Positions 34,898 through 44,900 of a stretch of 64,000 nucleotides of DNA are shown here, one piece after another (position 1 is the first letter of the stretch; each line of letters starts with the position of its first letter). The translations under genes were made by a program, and so were the position numbers. The stretch is from Flavobacterium sp. 1355 (GTDB lineage Bacteria > Bacteroidota > Bacteroidia > Flavobacteriales > Flavobacteriaceae), in NCBI RefSeq assembly GCF_017833415.1, contig NZ_JAFICC010000001.1, forward strand, positions 471,850-535,849. The letters run 5' to 3'. The notes under the pieces were generated by a model that saw nothing but the letters and a program-made list of their open reading frames with translations, was not told the origin of the DNA and did no database searches.

Positions 34898-36328
34898 ATG
34901 ACTTTTTTTACTACTGAATTAGCACTGTTTTTTGAGGAATATCTGATCCTTATAATTGGTTATGCAGTACTGATTATGTCTTCTTATTTTGTACTGGCTC
35001 ACTTATCTACCAGAGAACTTAGGGAATATCTTAAAAAGAATAGTTTTGTTGATTATGATGTGCTTCTGACAAGTGAATTTGCGCCAAGCCTCTCTCTAAT
35101 AGCTCCTGCTTACAATGAAGGTTTTACAATTGAAGAAAATGTAAAATCACTACTTTCCCTTAATTACAATAATTACCAGGTTATTGTGGTCAACGACGGA
35201 AGCAAGGACAATTCTATGGAAATCCTGATTAAAAAGTACGATCTTGTCCTGACAGAACTTGCTATTCATCCAAAAATAGAAACAAAAAAAATTAGGGGAA
35301 TTTATAGTTCCAGAAATGCTGCTTTCAAAAAACTAATCGTAGTTGATAAGGAAAATGGAGGTAAAGCCGATGCACTAAATGTCGGACTTAATATCGCCCA
35401 GAATCCTTATGTGGTTTGTATTGATGTTGATTGTATACTGGACAAAGATTCGTTACTCAAGCTGGCGAAACCTTTTCTGGAATCTTACGGTAAACGTATT
35501 ATCGCTACTGGTGGCGTAGTCAGGATAGCAAACCAGTGTGTTATTAAAAACGGTCGTTTGGTTGAGGTAAATATTCCAGATAAGATGCTCCCGAGAATAC
35601 AAGTGTTAGAATATTTGAGAGCGTTTCTTTTAGGCAGAATGGCATGGAGCAGGCTGGATGGCTTATTGCTTATAAGTGGTGCATTTGGCGCTTTTGACAA
35701 AGAGATCGCTTTACTGGCTGGTGGTTATAACACAAAAACAGTTGGTGAAGATATGGAACTGGTGGTGAGAATGCGCCGTTATATGCTGGAAAATAAAATA
35801 CCCTACTGTGTTAGTTACATACCGGATCCGCTTTGCTGGACAGAAGCACCTGAAGATTTTAAAATATTTAAGAAACAGCGCAGCCGCTGGATGAGAGGGA
35901 CAATTGAAACACTTAGTCTGCACAAAAAAATGTTTCTGAATCCGAAGTACAAATTGTTGGGTATGATTAGTGTGCCTTATTGGACATTGTTTGAATTCCT
36001 AGCTCCCGGTATAGAATTTATTGGCCTTGTAATAACATTTGTATTTATTGTAATGGGCTTACTCAACTGGCATTTTTTCGTATTGCTGGTTCTTTTTGTT
36101 TATTTTTTTGCTGTTATGTTTTCGGTTATAGCACTTTATAGTGAAGAGTATTCTTATCACAAATACCCAAAACAAACCGATTTTTTTAAACTTTTGATTG
36201 CTGCTCTCATAGAACCTATCTATTTTCATCCACTAACAGTTTATGCCGCCTTAATTGGTTATAAAGAAAAAATCATGGGAACTAAAGGCTGGGGAGAAAT
36301 GACAAGAAAAGGTTTTACGAAGAAATAA
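34898..36328 (+). CDS. Processive family 2 glycosyltransferase (polysaccharide synthase type)
   Basis: 476 residues: N-terminal helix (12-33), GT2 domain (about 65-320) and three to four C-terminal helices (about 365-470). Motifs of processive synthases are seen: SLIAPAYNEG, VVNDGSKDNSM, the Asp pair in CIDVDCILDKDS, VGEDMELVVRMRR and KKQRSRWMRG (QxxRW). This is the layout of PgaC/BcsA-like enzymes that build and translocate a beta-linked polymer through the inner membrane. The sugar is not identifiable here. It is the last gene of the operon, followed by terminator and MITE copy 3. Confidence 0.9.
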   Translation: MTFFTTELALFFEEYLILIIGYAVLIMSSYFVLAHLSTRELREYLKKNSFVDYDVLLTSEFAPSLSLIAPAYNEGFTIEENVKSLLSLNYNNYQVIVVNDGSKDNSMEILIKKYDLVLTELAIHPKIETKKIRGIYSSRNAAFKKLIVVDKENGGKADALNVGLNIAQNPYVVCIDVDCILDKDSLLKLAKPFLESYGKRIIATGGVVRIANQCVIKNGRLVEVNIPDKMLPRIQVLEYLRAFLLGRMAWSRLDGLLLISGAFGAFDKEIALLAGGYNTKTVGEDMELVVRMRRYMLENKIPYCVSYIPDPLCWTEAPEDFKIFKKQRSRWMRGTIETLSLHKKMFLNPKYKLLGMISVPYWTLFEFLAPGIEFIGLVITFVFIVMGLLNWHFFVLLVLFVYFFAVMFSVIALYSEEYSYHKYPKQTDFFKLLIAALIEPIYFHPLTVYAALIGYKEKIMGTKGWGEMTRKGFTKK

Positions 36329-36365
36329 AAAAATGATCTAATATAATGCTAAATAGTTTTTTTAA

Positions 36366-36396
36366 ATAAAAATGGCGCCAATTGGCGCCATTTGGC
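36366..36396 (+). terminator. Terminator after the GT2 operon
   Basis: ATGGCGCCAATTGGCGCCAT (36372-36391) is a perfect palindrome between AAAAA and TTT. It is a shortened, loop-less form of the GGCGCCAATTG hairpins at 16271, 25569 and 26982. Confidence 0.7.
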
Positions 36397-36403
36397 TTGT
36401 TTG

Positions 36404-36525
36404 TGACCCCGACGGGACAAATTTCAACATTTTTTTTGGATGATTTGAAGAAATTGGCTTATTATATGTAGATATCTGTCTTCCAGTGTCTTTGGTAATT
36501 TGGTTTAGATGTCCTGTCGAGGATT
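36404..36525. mobile_element. MITE-like element, copy 3
   Basis: Left end CCCCGACGGGACA (36407-36419), right end TGTCCTGTCGAGG (36510-36522); inverted match 11 of 13. The centre is more diverged (an 8-T run replaces part of acaaaatttatgg) but gatttgaag, attggctta and tttggttt.gatgtcctgt are kept. Confidence 0.6.
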
Positions 36526-37788
36526 GATGCCAATTTATAACTAATAATTACTGAAATCTCGTATTTGAAAATGTTATTTTTATTGAAAAAAAAAATATTC
36601 GGATAGCTGCAGATTTGAACCTAAATCTGTCAGGCCTTATTTTGCTTACTTTTTAGTTATTTCAAATTACTTAGTGCTACGCTTCTGCCACGAAACTTCA
36701 ACATGTAAAATATTTTTAGAAAACCGCCTTAACTTTTTGTGGCAAAAAATGTATCCACTCTAAACACCATTTGCCACGATTATGCCACAAAATTTTGAAC
36801 AATAATTTATAGCATTTTTTTATTATAAAATTCTGTTTTTTATACTAGCGGAAAGCATCCAATTAACTAACCAGATTATTGAAAACTATTACAGTACTTT
36901 TGCATGCACATCTTATTTTTTTTTCTCCTTTTGTTTGTATCGCCACTCTTATAGGTGCTAAAAAGCATTAATCAAATTAAAAGTCCTTTAGTTTGTAGTG
37001 AAAAAATTTCATCATTTGATGGGTACCAAATAAGCGGTGGACTGGTACTGATTTACTTTTCTACTTGTAATACTTCGAGAGGCCTGCGGCCTTTCGTGAA
37101 GATCTCGAAATCCCGGATGATTTAGGATATATTTAATAAATCTGTGGTTGCCTTATATTTTCGTTTCTTTTTTTTTGAACTACGCTGAGTCATATAATAA
37201 TGTACCTGAGAGATACAAAGCTTATAGCCACGGTTCAGAAGTTCTTTAAAAATTTTCCCGACCCATATTGTTTTTTTGGCTCTATAAAAATAGCAGTGAT
37301 TTCTCTTTCAGGTATAACGATCCTTTGTTCTGTTTGGGTAAGACCACTTCTCAGATTTCAAAATAACTTCTTATGGATACACTCAACACCATGCACATTG
37401 TGTTTACGGAAAAACTTTTCATTGTATTTGAAAGAAAATTATACGACGATGAATTTATAACAGTCTCTTTAACAGCTTCATCTACTATTGTAAAGTTTAC
37501 AAGAAATATTTTGTTAATTTTTACAAAAAAAATATAAAAATTTCTTTAATATTGGTACGTAAATAATAGATGAGGTCTTAAAGATTAACATCTTTAAGAC
37601 CAATGTTATACAAACTAAGCCTTACGCAAAATGAAAAAAGTTAGTAAAAAAAATCGCGAAGCTCTGTCGTAATTAAATTTTCGTAACATTAAATATAAAA
37701 GACGATGATATAATATTAACCATACTTCAGTTATTTTTCACAAATGACTATCATTATTCACAATCAATTAAAACTACAATTTTAAAGA
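36526..37788. other. Gene-poor region before the first Rhs cassette
   Basis: About 1.26 kb without an intact gene. It contains the word CCTTAACTTTTTGTGGCAAA (36727-36746), inverted TGTGGCA/TGCCACA words (36739-36789), and an IS3 transposase relic on the minus strand (37122-37385). The 250 bases before 37789 are AT-rich and should hold the promoter of the cassette. Confidence 0.45.
37122..37385 (-). pseudogene. Relic of an IS3-family transposase OrfB
   Basis: Read on the minus strand, a frame ending at 37122 gives EREITAIFIEPKKQYGSGKI, then a KELLNRGYKLCISQVHYYM block and YKATTD, which follow the HTH_21 region of IS3 OrfB proteins (ITxIFxxxxxxYGSxxIxxEL..GY). Upstream an in-frame TGA stands in KKLF*NLRSG, and the DDE catalytic part is missing. 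It is an N-terminal fragment without function. Confidence 0.55.
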
Positions 37789-40700
37789 ATGAAAATAAAT
37801 TATTTTAAAGCCACTATAAATATCCTTTTTATATGCTGTGCTTTATTAGCCACGACCATTGTTGTAAGTCAGGAAACTATCTTTTCCCGTCTTAATATTA
37901 AATCCCCAGGTGTTACTGATTTTATAAGGTATGGAAATATACAATCCTCATCTTATACCGGTACTATTGATTTAAAAATCCCATTACTTTCCTTTCAAAA
38001 CAGCAATCAATCCCCAATGGATATAAGTCTTATTTACAACTCGTCAGGATTTACGCCTACTAAGAGATCGGGAATTGTTGGACTTAACTGGGCCTTGAAT
38101 ATGGGTGGGGTTATCACAAGGAGGATAAAAGGCGTGCCCGATGACTATGTAGGATACCTAAACGAACTTAACCCTTCCGTAACGGGTGTATACGCTACAA
38201 ATGGTTTTATTGTGGGACAGAGAAAAAACCAGACCTTTCCAATGGATGATATTTTTAATTTTAGCTCCAATACAGGTTTCTTGCATGGATCAAATATGTG
38301 GATGTTAGGTACTGCCGGTAGTGCCAATGCTTACGAAGCATCGCCTGATCTATTTGAATTTAATTTTAATGGTATTTCAGGGAAATTCCACATGGGTAAT
38401 GACGGAAAGATTAAGGTTGTAACGAATCAGCCTAATAATTTAATAGTTGATGTGACGGGCTTTGCGCAACAAAATGGGACAAGCTGTGCACCCATACCTT
38501 CTGAAATCAAAATCACGGATAATCAGGGTAATCAATATTTCTTTGGCGGAAGTTTAAACAATTTGGAGTATACTCTCTCCTTGGGGGACCGTTACACACG
38601 ATTTGTGGGTATACCTCCTAAACCTATAATAACTTCATGGTTTTTAAGAAAAATAATATATGCAAATAACTCCCAACTAGTCTTCACTAACCGGGTAGAT
38701 ACCCTTATACCAGACGACCTTGGAGATGGACCTACATCTAATATCGTATCTAATAGAGATTTTTTAGCACTTAATCAGTATATTTTCCAGCAGAAAAATT
38801 TCAGCGAGAGAAATATAAAATTTTTCGGTCAAAATATAAAGGATTATAGCAATAGTGCAACTACCGGAGTTAGGTCTTCATACGAATTACAAAAAAAAGT
38901 AATATTAGATAAAATTGAGGGTGATAACTTTATAGTTAATTTTAAATACAGCCCGCAAAAATCAAAATTCAACAGAATACTTCCTGCACCGTCATTATTT
39001 GAATATGAAGAAATCAAATTGGACAATATTAAACTTACCGATAAAAGCAGTAATCTAATAAAAAGTATTGATTTTTCGTATGATTATCTTGGAGGTCAGT
39101 ATGACAGGATGTTTCTTGTCCAGCTAACTGAAACGGGAAAGTCACCTTACAAGTTTGAATATAATGTTACAGATAATCTGCCGGACCCATCTTCAAGGGG
39201 AGTAGATTACTGGGGATTTTGGAATGGTTTGGATGCCCAGACAACACTGATACCCGAAATAAATTACACAATTAGTGAAGACTTTACCTATACCTCCAAT
39301 ACAAGGGAGCCTTCTTTTGCCAAATCCAAACAGGGATTATTGGCCAAAATAAATTATCCTACAGGTGGATACACAAAATTTGAATATGAGCCAAACTATT
39401 TTAGTCAACTTTTGGAAAGACCGAGTTCAAATAAATTTTTACCTATACTGACACAAAAAAATGGTACAGGCGGCGGGGCAAGAATATTCAAAATAACTGA
39501 TTTTGATGGAAACACGGATACAAATATTAGAAAATTTAGCTATATTAAAAATTATTCCCCTTCTACTACATCAAATACTGTTTCGAGTGGTATATTGATG
39601 CAGTGGCCCCGCTATGCAACGCATTACGATAGTAATACCAGCACTGAAAATACATCTACCATTCATATTCAGTCAAATTCTGTTACAAATAACACTGATG
39701 ACAACGTCATAACCTATTCAGAAGTTGTAGAAACAAATGAAGGAACAGGATACGTTGTCAATAAATTCAAGGACTATTCGACAACCCCAGATCTTGATGT
39801 TTATAATAAGATAATTTATTTTGGTAACCAAGTGTATGGAGCAGAATCTAATATAACACCGTTAGAGTTGTTTAAAAACGATCCGGGTGTATTACTTGAT
39901 GATCGCAGTTGGGAAAGGGGAAAGCTGTTGTCAAGAAAATTATATGATAAACCGGACAATTTAATAGAGGAAGAAACTTATACATATAATAATGTGGCGG
40001 ACAGGTTTAACCGATATTCAGTATCCATGCATCAGACCGGTCTTTATTTCCAGGCAAACAGACAGTATTATTATAATGATTACTTAACCCAAAAAATACG
40101 TGTTTCATACATTAACAATATTGCTGTCATAAGCAGTACAGAAAGATATGAGTACGGAACCGGTACTTTATCTGATAACTTAATAATGCAGTCGAATATC
40201 AAAAGTCAGACAGGAACCTTAGTATCCAAAAATTTCTACCCGCATGACCCTTTGATGGCTGCTGAACCATATAATGCGCAGCTTATAGCGAAGAATATCA
40301 TTGGTATGCCCCTGAAAACGGAATCTTTTAATGACAATACCAAGGTAGCAGAGAGCATAACTAAATATGGAAGTTACGGCTCTACGGTTGCTGGGCAACC
40401 GCTATATCTGCCTCAATATGTCTATACAAAAAAAGGGAATGTGGTACCAGATCAACTGGAAAGGAAAGTGACTTATGACAAATACGATACTTGGGGGAAT
40501 ATTTCACAATATACTACTGAATATGGAAAACCGGTATCTGTGATCTGGGGCTACAATAAGACACTTCCTGTAGCTAAGATTGAAAATGCAACAAACTCAC
40601 AACTGCAGGCGTTTATGGGTGTCACCGATATAAACAGTTTAAACGAAAGTGATTTGGCCTCTATTAGTGCAGTGCGTACGAATAATGCTGCGATCAATTG

Positions 40701-41922
40701 TATGGTTACCAGTTATACTCATAAGCCTATGATTGGGATTAGCAGTATTACAGATCCCAAGGGTATAACAACCTATTATGAATATGACAGTAATGGAAGA
40801 TTGATGTTTGTTAAGGATCATAATTTAAATATTTTGCAGCGGTATTGTTATGGTTATAAAGGGCAGGTGGTTGACTGTGCAGCTGACAATCCATATGCTG
40901 AAGTGTTTAAAAGTATAGCCAGAAGCGGATCTTTTACAAAAAACAACTGCGCTTCAGGAGCTGTTGGTTCCAGTGTGGCCTACAGTCAGCCGGCCGGTGC
41001 TGCTACATCGACAGTTTCTCAGGCCGATGCCGATGCAAAAGGTCTTTCCTTATTTAATGCCCAAGGCCAGGCGAATGCTAATACTACTGGTACATGTGTG
41101 TATAACAGTATTGCCAGAAGCGGTTCCTTTACAAGAAATAATTGTGTTACAGCAACAGGCTCTAGTGTAACTTACAGCCAGCCGGCCGGTGCCCAAACCT
41201 CGACAGTTTCGCAGGCGGATGCCGATGCAAAGGGCTTAGCTTTATTCAATACCAAAGGCCAGGCCAATGCAAATGCTTCAGGGACTTGTACCTACAGCAG
41301 TCCGGCTGAGAGCGGCAGCTTTAGAAAAGGCGGCTGTCCATCGGGTTCTGTGGGCTCAACGGTAGTTTACAGCCAGGCTGCTGGAGCTATAACATCGACT
41401 GTTTCCCAAGCGGATGCCGATAATCGTGGCCATCAGAAATTCCTGTCTGCAGGAGGTCAGTATGCTACATTGACGGGTACTTGCTTATACAATAGTATTG
41501 CTTACAGCGGAACGTTCTACAGAAACAATTGCGCTGAGGGCCAATACGGTTCAGGAGTAGCGTACAGCCAGCCTGCAGGTGCGTCCACAGGTACCAGCCA
41601 GTCAGCGGCAGATGAGGCCGGGCTTGCCAAGTTCAATGCCGACGGACAGGCAAATGCCAACCTTACCGGCAGCTGTACCCAGATGATTACCTATCAATAT
41701 GCGTGGAACCAATCCATTACAACCCTGTTGATTGTAGCCAAGGCAGTCTCTAATCCTACGGGATATACCCTTCGTTTTAATGTGACATTTGCAGATGGTT
41801 ATAATCTTGATCCGCAAATTGTCGAGATAAGTATGGCGGCAGGTGAGTTGTCGAAGAGTGCCACTTTTAAGTTGCCTGCACCTGCTCAGAGTGTTCAGTT
41901 GGTTACCATTTGGAAAAATTAA
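37789..41922 (+). CDS. Secreted Rhs-like protein with four DUF5977 repeats, copy A
   Basis: 1377 residues: signal peptide (about 1-28); a large beta-rich region (30-960) starting SPGVTDFIRYGNIQSSSYTG and containing GLNWALNMGGVITR; one YD-like unit EYDSNGRLMFVKDHNLN (about residues 1000-1020); four DUF5977 repeats of about 64 residues (1040-1300), each with SGSF.RNNC, YSQPAGA, VSQADADAKG, QANANxxGTC and two Cys; and a beta-strand-rich end (MITYQYAWN to TIWKN). It has no T9SS domain. It lies 32 bases before the Rhs gene at 41955 and pairs with it. Its paralogue is at 46942-50904. Probably a surface partner of the toxin-bearing Rhs protein; role inferred. Confidence 0.85.
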   Translation: MKINYFKATINILFICCALLATTIVVSQETIFSRLNIKSPGVTDFIRYGNIQSSSYTGTIDLKIPLLSFQNSNQSPMDISLIYNSSGFTPTKRSGIVGLNWALNMGGVITRRIKGVPDDYVGYLNELNPSVTGVYATNGFIVGQRKNQTFPMDDIFNFSSNTGFLHGSNMWMLGTAGSANAYEASPDLFEFNFNGISGKFHMGNDGKIKVVTNQPNNLIVDVTGFAQQNGTSCAPIPSEIKITDNQGNQYFFGGSLNNLEYTLSLGDRYTRFVGIPPKPIITSWFLRKIIYANNSQLVFTNRVDTLIPDDLGDGPTSNIVSNRDFLALNQYIFQQKNFSERNIKFFGQNIKDYSNSATTGVRSSYELQKKVILDKIEGDNFIVNFKYSPQKSKFNRILPAPSLFEYEEIKLDNIKLTDKSSNLIKSIDFSYDYLGGQYDRMFLVQLTETGKSPYKFEYNVTDNLPDPSSRGVDYWGFWNGLDAQTTLIPEINYTISEDFTYTSNTREPSFAKSKQGLLAKINYPTGGYTKFEYEPNYFSQLLERPSSNKFLPILTQKNGTGGGARIFKITDFDGNTDTNIRKFSYIKNYSPSTTSNTVSSGILMQWPRYATHYDSNTSTENTSTIHIQSNSVTNNTDDNVITYSEVVETNEGTGYVVNKFKDYSTTPDLDVYNKIIYFGNQVYGAESNITPLELFKNDPGVLLDDRSWERGKLLSRKLYDKPDNLIEEETYTYNNVADRFNRYSVSMHQTGLYFQANRQYYYNDYLTQKIRVSYINNIAVISSTERYEYGTGTLSDNLIMQSNIKSQTGTLVSKNFYPHDPLMAAEPYNAQLIAKNIIGMPLKTESFNDNTKVAESITKYGSYGSTVAGQPLYLPQYVYTKKGNVVPDQLERKVTYDKYDTWGNISQYTTEYGKPVSVIWGYNKTLPVAKIENATNSQLQAFMGVTDINSLNESDLASISAVRTNNAAINCMVTSYTHKPMIGISSITDPKGITTYYEYDSNGRLMFVKDHNLNILQRYCYGYKGQVVDCAADNPYAEVFKSIARSGSFTKNNCASGAVGSSVAYSQPAGAATSTVSQADADAKGLSLFNAQGQANANTTGTCVYNSIARSGSFTRNNCVTATGSSVTYSQPAGAQTSTVSQADADAKGLALFNTKGQANANASGTCTYSSPAESGSFRKGGCPSGSVGSTVVYSQAAGAITSTVSQADADNRGHQKFLSAGGQYATLTGTCLYNSIAYSGTFYRNNCAEGQYGSGVAYSQPAGASTGTSQSAADEAGLAKFNADGQANANLTGSCTQMITYQYAWNQSITTLLIVAKAVSNPTGYTLRFNVTFADGYNLDPQIVEISMAAGELSKSATFKLPAPAQSVQLVTIWKN
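40912..41682 (+). repeat. Four DUF5977 repeat units in copy A
   Basis: Four in-frame units of about 192 bases. Units 1 and 2 are most alike; unit 3 has SGSFRKGGC and unit 4 SGTFYRNNC with a shorter linker. The same four unit types occur in the same order at 49897-50668. Confidence 0.8.
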
Positions 41923-41954
41923 TAAATTCATTTACCTGTAAAGAGAATATACAC

Positions 41955-44900
41955 GTGATAAAAAAATATATAGCCTCATTGATTTTGCTGTTTATGGCGG
42001 GTCAGCGTCTCACGGCGCAGAGTTTTAGTGATGATAACTTTGTTCATACCGTTTCACCCAAAAAGCCGGTAAGTTCCTCTAACTTCAGTACATTAAAAAA
42101 GGAGGAAAAAGTGCAGAATGTAACCTACTTCGACGGCCTTGGCCGCCCTGTTCAGACCACGTCTATAGGGCAGGGAGGGGATGGTTCGGACCTTATCAAA
42201 CCTGTGGAATATGATGCTTATGGCAGGCAGGTAAAGGATTACCTTCCTTATGCCCTTACCAACAGCACTACTTTGTATCCGCGTATTGGCATGGCCGCGT
42301 CGCTGACTTCCCTTTCAGGTCTTTATAAAACGGCAAAATACGACAATACCACCAACCCATACTCGGAAAAACAGCTTGAGTCTTCCCCTTTGAACAGGGT
42401 ATTGAAGCGGGCCTCCCCGGGAGTATCGTGGGAAATGGGCAAAGGGCACGAGATAAAACTGGATTACCAGTCCAATGTGGCCAGTGAGGTCCGCTTTTTT
42501 AAGGCAGTTACCACTTGGAATGCCACCTCGGAACTGTACGATATCAGCCTGACTGATGCCGGTGATTATGCGGCGGGCGAGCTCTACAAGAACCTCACCT
42601 ATGATGAGAATACGGCCGCAAGCCCTTCGGAGAGTTCCGGCTCGACCGTAGAGTTCAAAAACAAGGAAGGCCAGATGATCCTGAAAAGGACTTATGGCAC
42701 GGTAGGTGCCGGTACGGTCAATGAAAAGCATGACACCTATTATGTATATGACAGCTACGGTAACCTGACCTACGTGCTGCCTCCCAAGGCAGAGGGTACC
42801 ATTACGGCTGCTATCCTTAACGATTTGTGCTATCAGTATAAATATGACCACCGCAATCGTCTGGTGGAGAAAAAACTTCCGGGCAGACAATGGGAATTTA
42901 TCATTTACGATAAGCTGGACCGCGTTGTGGCCACCGGACCTTCCGCTTCCCCATTTTCGAACCTTACCTCTCCAGGCTGGCTGATCACCAAGTATGATGT
43001 CTTTAACAGGGCGGTTATTACCGGGTGGATGCCGGCATCTTCTGTAACTTCGCTGGAGCGGACCAGCATCCAGAAAGATAGAAACAGCGCAACGGCAAAC
43101 TTCAGCGAAGCAAAATCGGCAACCCTTGTTTCTGTTAACGGTGTGGATACGCGTTATACCAATCTGGCATGGCCGACCAACTCCTCTGTGGCACCTTTAA
43201 GTGTTTACCATATCCTGACAGTGAATTATTATGATAATTATGACTATCCGGGTGCTCCGACTGTATTTCCAACCGTAGCGGGACAGGTTGTTTTCTTTAA
43301 TAACAGTACATCAAGGCCAGTGGGCCTTGCAACAGGCAGCTGGACCAGGGTACTGGAGAGCAGTACTGCCCCGATAAGGTCAGAGGCAGGATATATTCTT
43401 TATGACGATAAAGCCAGGGCCATACGCAGTTATACGTCCAATTTTCAGGGAGGTAGCAAACAAGTGGATACCAACTTTGATTTTACAGGAAAAACCATTT
43501 ATACGATCACAACCCACCAAAGGCTTTTAGGCGGGACAGTAACTTCCATCCGGGATGATTATTCCTATACGGATCAGGACCGCCTGGAGTCCGTAAAGCA
43601 GACTATTGCGGGATCGACACAGCTTCTCGCTTTTAATGAATACGATGCGTTGGGGCAGCTGATCTCCAAAAAAACAGGGAATACACAGGGGGCACCATTA
43701 CAGAAAGTGGATTACACGTACAATATCAGGGGATGGCTTACGGGAATCAATAACGTCAACCAGCTGACCATCGGAACAGAGCCGAAGGACCTGTTTGCTT
43801 TCCAAGTCCAATATGACGGTATCTCAAATGCATCTAAGAAGCTTTACAATGGAAATATTAGCCAGACCCTTTGGGCGAGCGACAATAACGATAAAAGCAT
43901 CAGGAATTATACTTACGGCTATGATGCCCTGAACAGGCTTAAGAGCGCGGTGGACAACGCGGGATTGTTCAACGAAGAGAATATCCAGTACGATAAGAAT
44001 GGGAACATACTGAAGTTACAGCGCAAGGGAGCTGTAGTACAAAACCCTGTTGTGACACAGACTACCACCCATTACGGGATGATGGACGACCTGAAATACG
44101 ATTATGATTCGGGCAACAAACTAATGAAGGTCTCCGATGTGGCAACCATAGACCAATTCGGGTTTAAAGACGACGCAGTCAACGCGGCTGCCGACACTGC
44201 TGATGACTACACTTATGATGCCAACGGCAATATGCTTACTGATGCCAACAAGGGAATTACTACCAGTATAACCTATAATCATTTAAATCTGCCTGTTAGA
44301 ATAGTGCTTCCAACAGGGAATATTACTTATCTTTACAATGCGGCAGGGCAGAAGATTCAAAAGACGGTGGTTGAAAACTCCCCTTCCAGTACCACGATAA
44401 CGGAATATTTAAACGGTTTTCAGTATAAAAAAGTGAGCGGAACCTTCACTCTGGAGTTTTTCCCAACACAGGAAGGCTATGTGGCCTACAAAGGTGGATC
44501 GATATCATATGTATTCCAGTATAAAGACCACTTGGGCAATGTAAGGCTGAGCTATGCCAAAAATACGAGTTCAGGGCTAACTGACATAATTGAGGAGAAT
44601 AACTATTACGCCTTTGGGATGGAGCACCAGGGGTATAACAATGTTCCTAAAATTACATATGCAAGTACGGAAGGTGAAAAGTATAAGTTTCTTAGTCAAG
44701 AGCGTCAAGACGAGCTGGGATTGAACTGGGACACATTTAGACATAGGAATTACGATTATGCTATTGGTAGATTTTTTGGAATTGACCCTGTTTCTGAAGA
44801 ATATATGTCAATATCTACTTATCAATTTGCACATAATAATCCTGTGTGGAAAATTGAAATAGAAGGTTTGGAAGGAGCTCCTTCTAATGGGAAAACTGAT

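Noticed and set aside
37200..37460. Plus-strand frame of 86 codons before the first Rhs cassette
   Set aside because: It lies opposite the IS3 OrfB relic, has no ribosome site and no protein-like pattern.
40900..41690. The DUF5977 repeat array considered as a CRISPR-like or non-coding tandem repeat
   Set aside because: The ~192-base period is in frame, degenerate at third positions and encodes a conserved protein module; there are no short direct repeats with unique spacers.
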